Shown here one piece after another: positions 36,616-47,872 of a DNA stretch of 64,000 nt. The translations under genes and the position numbers were made by a program. The stretch comes from Oreohelix idahoensis. Lineage: Eukaryota > Mollusca > Gastropoda > Stylommatophora > Oreohelicidae. The notes beneath the pieces were generated by a model that did no database searches, was not told the DNA's origin, and saw nothing but the letters and a program-made list of their open reading frames with translations. How positions within the stretch are numbered: position 1 is the stretch's first letter; the number at the start of each line of letters is the position of its first letter. The stretch spans positions 94,501 to 158,500 of the forward strand of contig JAMPIV010004460.1 in NCBI GenBank assembly GCA_024509875.1, in the 5' to 3' direction.

Positions 36616-37267
36616 TCCTACATTACATACCATCTTCAGCAGAATACCCATCTGATACCTTAAAGAGGATGGAACCATTATTGTTGTTTATTGGGAAAGT
36701 CTGAGCCAAAGCACTCATGCTCTCGTAGTTCTTTAGCAATGTGTTTTAAACATGAGAGTCACTCTACCTCACTTTACTCACCCTTTACAGCATGTGAGAG
36801 AAGTCAGTGGTACCATTCTGTCTTTGTCTTGTCAGATACCCTTTGAACTACACTTCACCACATCTTCATCCATGATTTTCACAAAATTATTTGATATGAA
36901 AAAAAAATTGTTTAACCAATAGTCTCTTAGAGTTAACTTTCATATTTTCTCAACATTTCAAAGTACCTATGCAAGCCAATTAAGGGACATGTTACATATT
37001 CACAAACCACCATTTCGCCTACAATGTAATAGTTACTTTACTGTAGGGTAACATTTGAACAAATAAAAAGATTTCTTACAGCATCAAGACATAACAGATA
37101 TCAATTCAAATGTTAATTTATAATAAATTTGTTTAGCAATTTATAAATATTTTCATTACAAGACAAAAGTCATGTATGGACATTCGATGACCACTTTAAC
37201 ACAAAATTTAAAGTTCCCAGAAATACCATCACTTAAAACAACTTGAGAGATGCTGGTGATACAGTCA
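36616..37267. other. Non-coding, nothing recognised
   Basis: AT-rich sequence with no coding signal. Confidence 0.3.
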
Positions 37268-37738
37268 AATGCAAACAGTTACAGAAAATAAATGATACAG
37301 TAGCGATAGAAAGTGAAAATAAAGGCCTTGGCATTAACAGCAGAAAGATAGAAGAAGTGGTCATCTAGAAGAAAATGACTTTTCCAGAATGTACCATCTA
37401 AGTAAATGGAACAGTTTTAAAACAGGTCAGTGGATTAGAAGACTTAGGCACATTAATAACATCAGATGGAAGAAGCATCTCAGGAGTGAAGAGTAAAAAA
37501 GTCAAAGCAAAAAAAACAGTGTTCCATAAAATGAAAAGTACTTTAAGCAAGGACTCTTTGTCAATGGAAGAAATGGGGCTCTTCAAAGTTATACAGGACC
37601 AATCCTGGCACACAGAAGTGGGTCAGGGACAAGTGGGAAAAGCACTAGAGACCAACAGAGATGTGGTTTTACAGGAGAATGGTACAAATATCATGGACAG
37701 CTAAAGAATAATGAGGATGTCCTGCAAGAGGCCAGTGC
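37268..37738 (+). pseudogene. LINE reverse transcriptase thumb remnant
   Basis: Plus strand: KGLGINSRKIEEVV (about 37321), then VNGTVLKQVSGLEDLGTLIT (with DLG where the family usually has YLG), a basic helical stretch to about 37600, and a last block at about 37660 (FYRRMVQISWTAK in a shifted frame). This is the connection region of an RTE-type reverse transcriptase, decayed. It ends where the 58-bp array starts. Confidence 0.55.
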
Positions 37739-37742
37739 ACAA

Positions 37743-40329
37743 AAGAAGCTTATTCCTCACGTTAGAAGGAATCATTCCCTTTCTGTCGGCATGTTATCAT
37801 AAGAAGCTTATTCCTCACGTTAGAAGGAATCATTCCCTTTCTGTCGACATGTTATCATAAGAAGCTTATTCCTCACGTTAGAAGGAATCATTCCCTTTCT
37901 GTCGACATGTTATCATAAGAAGCTTATTCCTCACGTTAGAAGGAATCAGTCCCTTTCTGTCGGCATGTTATCATAAGAAGCTTATTCCTCACGTTAGAAG
38001 GAATCATTCCCTTTCTGTCGGCATGTTATCATAAGAAGCTTATTCCTCACATTAGAAGGAATCATTCCCTTTCTGTCGGCATGTTATCATAAGAAGCTTA
38101 TTCCTCACGTTAGGAGGAATCATTCCCTTTCTGTCGGCATGTTATCATAAGAAGCTTATTCCTCACGTTAGAAGGAATCATTCCCTTTCTGTCGGCATGT
38201 TATCATAAGAAGCTTATTCCTCACGTTAGAAGGAATCATTCCCTTTCTGTCGGCATGTTATCATAAGAAGCTTATTCCTCACGTTAGAAGGAATCATTCC
38301 CTTTCTGTCGGCATGTTATCATAAGAAGCTTATTCCTCACATTAGAAGGAATCATTCCCTTTCTGTCGGCATGTTATCATAAGAAGCTTATTCCTCACAT
38401 TAGAAGGAATCATTCCCTTTCTGTCGGCATGTTATCATAAGAAGCTTATTCCTCACGTTAGAAGGAATCATTCCCTTTCTGTCGGCATGTTATCATAAGA
38501 AGCTTATTCCTCACGTTAGAAGGAATCATTCCCTTTCTGTCGGCATGTTATCATAAGAAGCTTATTCCTCACGTTAGAAGGAATCATTCCCTTTCTGTCG
38601 GCATGTTATCATAAGAAGCTTATTCCTCACGTTAGAAGGAATCATTCCCTTTCTGTCGGCATGTTATCATAAGAAGCTTATTCCTCACGTTAGAAGGAAT
38701 CATTCCCTTTCTGTCGGCATGTTATCATAAGAAGCTTATTCCTCACGTTAGAAGGAATCAGTCCCTTTCTGTCGGCATGTTATCATAAGAAGCTTATTCC
38801 TCACGTTAGAAGGAATCAGTCCCTTTCTGTCGGCATGTTATCATAAGAAGCTTATTTCTCACGTTAGAAGGAATCATTCCCTTTCTGTGGGCATGTTATC
38901 ATAAGAAGCTTATTCCTCACGTTAGAAGGAATCATTCCCTTTCTGTCGGCATGTTATCATAAGAAGCTTATTCCTCACGTTAGAAGAAATCATTCCCTTT
39001 CTGTCGGCATGTTATCATAAGAAGCTTATTCCTCACGTTAGAAGGAATCATTCCCTTTCTGTCGGCATCACATTAGAAGGAATCATTCCCTTTCTGTCGG
39101 CATGTTATCATAAGAAGCTTATTCCTCACGTTAGAAGGAATCATTCCCTTTCTGTCGGCATGTTATCATAAGAAGCTTATTCCTCACGTTAGAAGGAATC
39201 ATTCCCTTTCTGTCGGCATGTTATCATAAGAAGCTTATTCCTCACGTTAGAAGGAACCAGTCCCTTTCTGTCGGCATGTTATCATAAGAAGCTTATTCCT
39301 CACGTTAGAAGGAATCAGTCCCTTTCTGTCGGCATGTTATCATAAGAAGCTTATTCCTCACGTTAGAAGGAATCAGTCCCTTTCTGTCGGCATGTTATCA
39401 TAAGAAGCTTATTCCTCACGTTAGAAGGAATCAGTCCCTTTCTGTCGGCATGTTATCATAAGAAGCTTATTCCTCACGTTAGAAGGAATCAGTCCCTTTC
39501 TGTCGGCATGTTATCATAAGAAGCTTATTCCTCACGTTAGAAGGAATCAGTCCCTTTCTGTCGGCATGTTATCATAAGAAGCTTATTCCTCACGTTAGAA
39601 GGAATCATTCCCTTTCTGTGGGCATGTTATCATAAGAAGCTTATTCCTCACGTTAGAAGGAATCATTCCCTTTCTGTGGGCATGTTATCATAAGAAGCTT
39701 ATTCCTCACGTTAGAAGGAATCATTCCCTTTCTGTGGGCATGTTATCATAAGAAGCTTATTCCTCACGTTAGAAGGAATCATTCCCTTTCTGTCGGCATG
39801 TTATCATAAGAAGCTTATTCCTCACGTTAGAAGGAATCATTCCCTTTCTGTGGGCATGTTATCATAAGAAGCTTATTCCTCACGTCAGAAGGAATCATTC
39901 CCTTTCTGTCGGCATGTTATCATAAGAAGCTTATTCTTCACGTTAGAAGGAATCATTCCCTTTCTGTCGGCATGTTATCATAAGAAGCTTATTCCTCACG
40001 TTAGAAGGAATCATTCCCTTTCTGTCGGCATGTTATCATAAGAAGCTTATTCCTCACGTCAGAAGGAATCATTCCCTTTCTGTCGGCATGTTATCATAAG
40101 AAGCTTATTCTTCACGTTAGAAGGAATCATTCTCTTTCTGTGGGCATGTTATCATAAGAAGCTTATTCCTCAAGTTAGAAGGAATCATTCCCTTTCTGTC
40201 GGCATGTTATCATAAGAAGCTTATTCCTCACGTTAGAAGGAATCATTCCCTTTCTGTCGGCATGTTATCATAAGAAGCTTATTCCTCACGTTAGAAGGAA
40301 TCATTCCCTTTCTGTGGGCATGTTATCAT
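37743..40329. repeat. 58-bp tandem array, 45 units
   Basis: Unit AAGAAGCTTATTCCTCACGT plus TAGAAGGAATCATTCCCTTT plus CTGTCGGCATGTTATCAT. The 2587 bases equal 45 units of 58 less a single 23-base deletion (the unit at about 39060). Units are nearly identical. Variants cluster: CAGTCCC occurs in two adjacent units near 38757-38820 and in six adjacent units at about 39247-39550, and CTGTGGGC is grouped at about 39600-39860. GGAATCATTCC is a perfect inverted repeat inside each unit. Confidence 0.97.
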
Positions 40330-41789
40330 CTAGTATGTGAAGATAAAAGCTAGAATATATTGTGACAACACAAAAGATGAAAAGAAAAAGAGATAGAGGA
40401 TAACAATGAGAAAAGATACTGGACATTCTGACATCACTGCATGGAAAGACCTCAACAACAGAACTGATACACTGAAAAGCAGACAGGAAGCTGTAGAGAA
40501 AAATTATAGCCTACGCCATCAGGCATTGAACTAGAAGAAAATTAAGAAAAGAAACTAAAGCATTGTTTCACAAAGTACGGCTTCATTAATGGTAGTAAAT
40601 GAACTAAAAAAGAAGGTATGTTTCATAGCAATAAGAAATATATTAGCATATTATACTTGGTAATCTTGTTCAGCAATTGGTAAATGATCCATCAGAATAC
40701 AGGGCTCCCAGGTGAACATAATCATGGAGTTGTACTTTTAAGTTCTGGCTACTTAAAGGTGCTTTAATTTTCCACAGAATCCCATCACAACAAAAGCAAA
40801 GTAAGCATTATTTTGTTCAACTAATAATAATGAAACTAACTAAAAATAATAATTTAATTCCTGTATTACACAACATGATATATATAATAAGAATAATGCA
40901 TTCAGCAGAACTGTATGTTGTATAGGTTTGTGTACAATACAAGTCCGTATGCTAGAATCCAAAATGCTCAGAGACGGCTGTGTTTCAGAAATCGGATGTT
41001 TTTGGATATCGACCAAAGTAGCTCAAAAATCAGTTCGAAAGTCGGCAGAAAAAACTTAAGATTTTTTTAATAGTTCGGTTTTCAGATTCTGGTATATGGA
41101 CCTGTAGTATGATGGGTCTTAAAACATACATTGAGTGGCAATGATATTATGATTAAACAGCTTGTCTTAACAAAAAAAATCTAAGCTACAATTTGTTGAG
41201 CTGAGCATTAGATGTTACACAAAATTTTAAAAATTCTAAAAACTAAACAGGCACTGGAGCAAACTACTTGGGAGAGATGGTTAGTAAATAGTTTATAATG
41301 AACAAGGCACACACCAATGGAACTTGGTTATACAGTAAATAATTTTTTTTTTAAAAGCTAGGAACATTAACACCTTGTAACAAAGAAAATGAGAACTCAG
41401 ATACAACATATGGAACGGTACTTTCAACGGGAAAAAAGATGCAAGAAAATCTAAAAAAAAACATCATAGCATGAAAACATCTTGAGTTAATGAAGCTAGG
41501 AGAGGCATCAAATTTTATACTAAGTTTACTAAAATTATTATTAGTTAAACTGGTGAACATTGCATATGTGCAAAGCGTATAGGTGTTTATAAATCTAATT
41601 TATTCACATCAAAATAATTTTGCTAGCACAATGCTTCGACAGTGGTTTGTGTTATTTTTCATTACGTATTCTGGCATACGTGCTAGTAAAATGTGGTGCC
41701 ACAGAGCATTCGTTATATCTTACTATGTTTACACTAGGCAATAAGGGAATACATAAAGAGGCATTGCTGGTATGATGATGAATAGACAT
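40330..41789. other. 1.45 kb without recognised genes
   Basis: AT-rich, no domain-bearing ORF. Confidence 0.35.
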
Positions 41790-41960
41790 GACATGACAGC
41801 TCCCTAAGAGCTGTCAGGGACTAGCGACCTCATCATGTATAACAAAGGGTTACAGGAACCACCACTTTAGGAGCACATGAAATTCTCTGGTGCAGGCCTC
41901 CTGGATTGGGCCACAACAGCAATGTGGCCACGTGCTCCTTTAAAGCAAAAAAAAAAAAAA
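41790..41960 (+). mobile_element. Dispersed repeat D, copy 3
   Basis: GACTAGCGACCTCATCATGT, then CAGGCCTCCTGGATTGGGCC, then TTTAAAGC and a poly-A run followed by ATTCATTCATTC. The right two-thirds match copies 1 and 2. The internal GTCGTACAAGG motif is not present in recognisable form. The poly-A end supports a retroposon origin. Confidence 0.55.
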
Positions 41961-43263
41961 AAAGTGTATTCATTCATTCATTGATATCTTAGATGTGGTC
42001 AGGTACTAATTATAACTGTATAAATATCTTCACTGAAACACAGCTTGTATGTTGTCGCATAATAATTGGGTCGATCTCTTTTCCTCTCCGGCAGTATTTA
42101 GTTACATTTTTGTGTGTACTAAATTTCTGTGGTCGGCACATTTTCTTTCTCTACTATCAAGCAGATATTTTGTACTTTCAAATCATCTTACACTCCTCTC
42201 AGTGACAAGTCGTCATGTCTGTTTGTTTACCCGTTCATCCCTGCTGGCAAAGGAGACGGATGAGATAATATTAACTGACAATCATGTTGGACAATTTTGG
42301 GAGTGCCCGACATCAGGTTACGGATTAGCAATAAAATCGCCCAGCGAATTTGTTTAATCGCTGATAAGGCTGATGTGCCTTCCTCGACCAGATGGGTAAG
42401 AAAATAATTTTGTTTGCGCAAGCGACGGGTAGTTAGATTACTGGCCTGTGCAACACATTTTTGGACAAACAAGAAAGACATAATCATTTCCGGTACACCT
42501 TGTTACAAAGACATTACTTTATATGAAAGTAATATGAAATTATTTGTAAACATTGCCGAAAGAGTATCGGATGTTTTCATTCCATATTTGGGAGACATGA
42601 CTTCTTAAGTAATGCTCAAAATTTCCATGTGGAAATAATGTGAATTACCCCACAAAACACACATGTTTGACACGATTGGCAGACATTCGGAATGAAGGCA
42701 CAACATCCCTTCCGATTGGAGCCCTGCTTAACATCATAACAAACAAATGCGGGGGAAGACAGGCAATATAACCTGACACTTTAGCCAGAGTAGAACACTG
42801 TGAAAATTCACTCGCGCCAAGAAGATACCAGACCTTGCCAGAGTTAAGACTAAAATCACCTTTCATTTATCAGACCGGGTTTGTTTGAGAATTCTCAGGA
42901 CTTAAAAGCCCAGGAAAAACTCTACCATTTGAACATGGAAAACTGGAATCTGAGGGAACTGAAACACAAGTCAAAGTGTGAACTTATTGTTAAAGTAACA
43001 ACACCCCAGACCAAGTGCCTTTATTTCTCTGAGCCAGCAGTCTGTGAGCCTAAAGCTGGTGACTGCTTTATTGCGAGTTTCTTATAAAGAACCAAAAGCA
43101 GAGGTAGTCCCAAGTTCCATATTGAGCAGGGAGGGAGTGATGAAAGAAATGATGTACATACTTGTTATATTATTAACCTTTTCAACCAGTGTAAATGTAA
43201 AACATTTTCACTCTAAATGTAATGAAATTTTACAACCTTTCCAACGGATGTAAATGTAAAATA
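41961..43263. other. 1.3 kb without assigned genes
   Basis: Short ORFs on both strands (e.g. 42049-42357, 42881-43087) have no recognisable domain. The stretch 42880-43150 has a somewhat coding-like look in two frames, but I could not link it to a family. Confidence 0.3.
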
Positions 43264-43315
43264 TATACTTACTTACTTACTTAGTTGTTCCCCTTCTACC
43301 GTGAAGTGTAGAGGT
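43264..43315 (-). mobile_element. Family-A RTE 3' tail, about 50 bases
   Basis: CTTACTTACTTACTTAGTTG followed by TTCCCCTTCTACCGTGAAGT is the reverse complement of the family-A 3' end. Extreme 5' truncation. Confidence 0.75.
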
Positions 43316-43545
43316 TAAAATATATTCAAACTTTATTGTTAACATTTTCAACTAAAGCTAAATATAAAACTATTCATTTTAAATGTAAAGATAGTTTTCG
43401 CTTAATGGGATTCAGATTAATTCTCAGAGAGGGTAAAAGTTCTGAGATAGATGGGATGGTGGAATGAACAAAGGGGGGTACATAAGTATGTGTCAGGAAA
43501 CTCAATACTCATAGGGTATTCGTTTCTCTTCTTTTGCCATTCTAG

Positions 43546-43810
43546 TTAGTGGTACCAGTTGAGGGTACTATTTCTGGAACAAGTGAGGGTATAAGTGACC
43601 TGGAGTGGACGCTAGACACCATCATCAGACGGGTCTTAGAGATTCAGGACCAGCTTTGCAGTTACTCCATGATTTTACCTGGAACGTGCTGCAACACTTA
43701 TTCTTGACCAGGAACATGAGCAATCCAGTCACCTATCTGCGAAGAACCAAAAACATCAGCGGGAGCAGAAACTCCAGCAGCTAAGTGTACACATAAAAGC
43801 TGCCAAGTGA
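43546..43810 (+). pseudogene. Coding-like segment after a strong acceptor, frame-broken
   Basis: A pyrimidine tract and TTTTGCCATTCTAG precede base 43546. One frame then reads ISDLEWTLDTIIRRVLEIQD through about 43650. A second frame reads LERAATLILDQEHEQSSHLS from about 43680 through a Gln- and Lys-rich helix to TGA at 43807-43809. The two are not in the same frame, with about 30 ambiguous bases between them. Both have amphipathic, coiled-coil-like composition. It could be the last exon of an unrecognised gene with a sequencing error, or a decayed gene. No family recognised. Confidence 0.3.
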
Positions 43811-44867
43811 AACTTCCTTATATAATTCCCCATTAACATCATATGATGATGAGCAATTTTTGTTAAAGAATATTCAATTTGTAATAACTGTTAAAACCTA
43901 AGTGATTATTAAATTTGTTATTTATATCTAAGCAAATTTAAAGTTGATATCATTTTGAATGTACTACATCTGTATCTCTCAGACAATTTCTTAAATACAC
44001 TCAAACAGAGCTATAAATAATAATAAGAGGAAATTTGCTGAATTAACTCAGCTAGGGGCTTGAACAAGCTAACGAATTATAAGATAACCCTATCCTTCAC
44101 AAAAGTTGTTGGCAGATCCTAGAGTTAATGTGCTCAGCCAATGCAGCATTGTTCTTGCTTTTCTGAATATCTTGTGAATACTTCCTGGAGGTAGAAGCAT
44201 CATTATCCTTCTATCTACAACTCTGCCAAGAGTAATCTTGTGCGAAGATAGACATCGATGAAGACCCACATCAGTTACTCTTGAGTTTTGGTCACTGTTG
44301 GACCACTACTGCAGAACTAAGGGGAGGCAACCCGTGACATATGCAAAAAAGCAGTGTGTAAATAAGCCAAAAAATAAGTTTTACGCTACAATGGTTTGAA
44401 ATACTGCTGCGCTAAAACCAAATAGACAGAAAAGAAAGCTGTGAATCAAAAGATTGTTTAATAAAGCCAAAGCAAACATGTAGTCAAAAAGTAAGGGAAG
44501 TTTTAACAGGAAAATAAAAGGAATTGCTCTTGTGTGACTGTTTCTTTTAGGAACTGTTTAATCACAATAATGAAGGAATGAAAACAGGTTGTAAGGACAG
44601 TCCTACAAGGATAAAGGGGGGGGGGGGGGGGCAAGAAGTCATCAAAATCTGAACCAAAAAAAAATAATGAATGGTTACCTTATCATTTCATTTAATCTTA
44701 GCTGAAGTTTTCTTCACATTCATTAACTCATTTTATCCTTCAAGCCTCTGGGTGGTGTGTGATTGGCACCCCCGATATAGTGAGAGCTGATATCAGCAGT
44801 TTGTTGATTAGTTACAGTTGACCATCACGACATCGCTTTATTAAACAACATCCTACCCTCACTTTAC
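43811..44867. other. Non-coding, nothing recognised
   Basis: AT-rich, with a poly-G run at about 44617-44632. No gene seen. Confidence 0.3.
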
Positions 44868-45175
44868 CAGCAGAACAAGAGATAGGATGATGATGCTGGT
44901 GATGGATAGGACGCACACTGAGGAAACTTGTTGATAGCATTACATGGCAGTCCTTGTTCTGGAACCCCCAGGGACAAAGAAGCAGAGGTAGAGGTAGAGG
45001 TAGACATTAGAAGACATGAAAAAGAGAACTAGAGCCAGAAATGAAAATGATAAAGAAGACATGGAAAAACCTTGAGCAGACGGCACGGGACAGGAAGTCT
45101 TGGCATGGGACAGGAAGTCTTGGTATAAGTTTGTTGAATGTCTATGCTCCTTGGGGTGCTAAAGGGTGACGAATA
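44868..45175 (+). mobile_element. LINE 3' fragment (family C, copy 3)
   Basis: Matches 7585-7893 and 14556-14870: CAGCAGAACAAGAGATAGGA, GTCCTTGTTCTGGAACCCCC, AAGACATGGAAAAACCTTGA, CTCCTTGGGGTGCTAAAGGG. It has a local duplication of the block GGACAGGAAGTCTTGGYAT near 45088-45125 and a GAGGTA triplication near 44980. Frame lost. Confidence 0.62.
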
Positions 45176-46119
45176 AGCTAAATACCTTTATTTGAATTTT
45201 GTGATTCAAAAACTTATTTCCAGCATATATATAAATTAAAAAATAATATGGTATGAAATCAGTTTTACGAGTTAACGGTTCACATGAAACAAGGGACGTT
45301 TCGGATTTTATCCTTCATCAGCCACAGTTACAAACAGGTGACAAGAACTACATATAGGTACTACAAAAATCTATAATGATGAGGAAAACACCAAATGAGC
45401 GATACAAGCGGATGGAACAACGGTGATGAGCGAAACGGTAACAATGATAATGCAAGAAAATCGTAAAACCAGAAAGACATGTCGAAACAAGAAAGTAAAT
45501 AATCAACAAAACGAAGACAGAAATGAACAACACTATTAAAACAAGTAAAAAATCACTTAGCTGGATCCAAGAAAGAAACATTCAAGATGGCTAAGAAAAA
45601 AAGCCATGTCATTATTTCCAGCATGCAAAGCAGAAATGATTAATATTTCTATTTAAACTGAGCACACATTGCTTTCAGTGATTCTCTTCTTTGTTCTGTG
45701 TGTGTGTGTGTATGTGTGTGTGTGAACATAACAAGCAGGTGAAACCTCAACATTTTTTACCACAAAATAAGCTTTCAACAAAAAAATTTTATTAATACAT
45801 TAATAAAAATTAGTAGAAGGTGTCTGATTTTGCAGTGGGGGTTTCTGTAACAATTTTTTTTTTAATAATGAGGTGGCATGCAGAAAGGTGATTGTCTAAT
45901 TCTACCACACACCTAGAAGGCTGCAGTGGATTTATTCTTTGCTTCTCAAAATCAAGTCTGAACATCTACATGAGAGGCCTAAGATGCACCTTAAAGACCT
46001 ATGATTACAGCTCAAAAAGATGATTAAAAATAAAAATGAAAATTTTGCTTATTTCAAATAATCTCAATAACTTGGAATGCAGAGGGGTGCTTGGATGCTG
46101 TAAGTTGCAAAAAATACTT
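45176..46119. other. Non-coding with a hairpin motif and a TG microsatellite
   Basis: At about 45294-45321 the minus strand reads CTGATGAAGGATAAAATCCG followed by AAACGTCC, a short hairpin of the same layout as that in the palindrome at 11513-11946. A (TG)n run lies at about 45700-45722. No gene. Confidence 0.4.
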
Positions 46120-46440
46120 AAAAGGTGTTTCTTCTTCTTCTTCTTCTTCGTTCGTCCTGAAAAGGACGGTGGTTGCGTTGTGTCTGTTTACCCCTAAGCT
46201 GTGATATCTGCACCTTTCGGTCGACACATCCGACTTCTGCACAGCATTATTTAGGACCGGATTTGCCTTCCCATTTCGATCCACACTCGCTCAGCCAGAC
46301 TGCACAGCTGCAAACTGTTTCCAGGACCACCACGTGGAGGTGGAGTGCGGTCTTGACCAGCTCTGGTTCGCTGGTCCTGACGCAGGCAGTCAAGCTATGA
46401 GTCGCTGACTGCGGTCTCTATTGCTGCGTTTGAGGTCCAA
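46120..46440 (-). repeat. Dispersed repeat F, copy 2
   Basis: Reverse-oriented relative of 24060-24425: on the minus strand GCAGTCAGCGACTCATAGCT through CAGACACAACGCAACCACCG to a (GAA)n tail at about 46130-46150. It lies about 75 bases beyond the end of the RNF26-type gene. Confidence 0.65.
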
Positions 46441-46511
46441 AAAAGGTGTTTCATGTGACAGAGAAAGTGTTGGCAAATTATAAAATAAAAAAACTAACTA
46501 AACTTGGTCCA

Positions 46512-46517
46512 TTTATT
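46512..46517 (-). terminator. Poly(A) signal overlapping the RNF26-type stop codon
   Basis: On the minus strand AATAAA (46517-46512) begins at the last base of the TGA stop (46519-46517). If used, the 3' untranslated region would be only some 20 bases long. Other usable signals may lie in the repeat further on. Confidence 0.35.
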
Positions 46518-47872
46518 CACACATATATATTCATGACTTTAGTAATTCTAGTTCGGCACAGAGGACACACTCGACGTCCAATAGTTCTTGATCTAACAAT
46601 TTGGTCAGCACACAATAAACACATGCACATGTGTCTACATGGAAGTATAAGAACAGATTTAATTTGATCCTGACAAATAACACACTTCCTTTTATCACGC
46701 TCTCGCTCCATCTCTCTATCAAATTCCTCCACGCTGGTAACCGTCTTTGGTATACGGGATGGAGTGGAAGACCTACTGGACAAACTGTGGCACTTGTCCA
46801 CAGGTGGCAGTTGGACCTCTATTTCATGGTCACTGGATTCTGTAGAAAATGTCTGAGAATTGATGGAAGCGTCACTATCAGATTCTTCAGTCACCACGGT
46901 GTATTCCTCAGACTGGCTATCATTATCAGAGTCAGAAACATTTTCCGAGTTGTTTGATTCACGATCAACTATGTCACCATCAGGAGCATCATCAGAGTCA
47001 TCAGTGTCATTATTGTCAGCTTCAACTGGTGTAACCCATGACACATCCTCTGTGTCTGAGCTGTATAAATCCTCAAAGTCACTCTCAAAGCCTCTGTCAA
47101 ACTGCCAATGAGACCTGATTTCCAGAGCTCGCCGGCTGCGAAGTCTACGAGGAAACAATGACAATCCTCTGGAGTACAGGTATCGAAAAGTACTAGACAG
47201 CATCAGATAAAATAAACACAATACTACAATTCCCAGATATGTCTCTTTAGTAGTAACAGTGACAATGCTGGCTAAAGATTCAATGGCTTTGATCCATACA
47301 TCCTTTAAACTCTGAAAACAGTAGGTGGGAAATCTGGCTACTGATGACAACACGAAACCAAGTCCTTGCCAGACACCAGTGACGAAGTATACACAGTAGC
47401 TCCCCAATGCTGTTACAGCCATAAAAGAAGCTGAAACAGCAGTAATGATTAAACTAGAACTGGTGTAGAGAGACACTGCTATGAAGTCACGTACGCCTAC
47501 AACAGCATGTGTAAGAAAGAGAAAACAAGTAGAAATATAGTTGGAACATGAAAGGCATGCTGCTGTAACATGTGCATAAAAAACCTGTAGAAATGCGAAG
47601 ATGTAGGTCACAAAATTCCAGACTGCTGTAAAAACTGTTGTGAAAATTGTGTAAATTTCATGACAAAAATCCACTGCATTTGCTGTAACTGTCACAATCA
47701 ACAGTTTGAACTGGCTGTAGACATAAACCGCTGATGTGAAAATATGAGTTAGAATTTCAACTACCGTGGCTACAAGTTCATAGTTCAGATGTATAATATA
47801 TTTTAAGATGTGTGTCAACATTCTCACCCCTACAGCAACAGCTGCACATCCAGAATATAGCAGGTCAAGCAT
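46517..47872 (-). CDS. RNF26: RNF26-type membrane E3 ubiquitin ligase
   Basis: 451 codons in one exon, ATG at 47872, TGA at 46517-46519. Residues 1 to about 235 are a run of hydrophobic, mostly membrane-spanning segments with few charges. Residues 236-260 are basic (FPRRLRSRRALEIRS). About 265-370 is an acidic, Ser-rich linker. The C-terminus is a RING: CVICQDQ at about 397, LPCRHMCMCLLCADQI, then CPLCRTRI, ending MNIYV. The C-terminal pattern and layout match RNF26, an ER-membrane ubiquitin ligase of about 430 residues in vertebrates. There it ubiquitinates SQSTM1 to hold endosomes near the nucleus and affects STING turnover. Length, order and RING cysteines are all intact, so this is likely the window's one complete, functional gene. 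The roles are from the vertebrate protein and are inferred here. Single-exon structure could also mean an old retrocopy, but no poly-A tail or flanking repeat suggests that. Confidence 0.85.
   Translation of the reverse strand: MLDLLYSGCAAVAVGVRMLTHILKYIIHLNYELVATVVEILTHIFTSAVYVYSQFKLLIVTVTANAVDFCHEIYTIFTTVFTAVWNFVTYIFAFLQVFYAHVTAACLSCSNYISTCFLFLTHAVVGVRDFIAVSLYTSSSLIITAVSASFMAVTALGSYCVYFVTGVWQGLGFVLSSVARFPTYCFQSLKDVWIKAIESLASIVTVTTKETYLGIVVLCLFYLMLSSTFRYLYSRGLSLFPRRLRSRRALEIRSHWQFDRGFESDFEDLYSSDTEDVSWVTPVEADNNDTDDSDDAPDGDIVDRESNNSENVSDSDNDSQSEEYTVVTEESDSDASINSQTFSTESSDHEIEVQLPPVDKCHSLSSRSSTPSRIPKTVTSVEEFDREMERERDKRKCVICQDQIKSVLILPCRHMCMCLLCADQIVRSRTIGRRVCPLCRTRITKVMNIYV

Noticed and set aside
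37743..40329. CRISPR-like regular array
   Set aside because: The whole 58-bp unit repeats without unique spacers, and the context is an animal genome.
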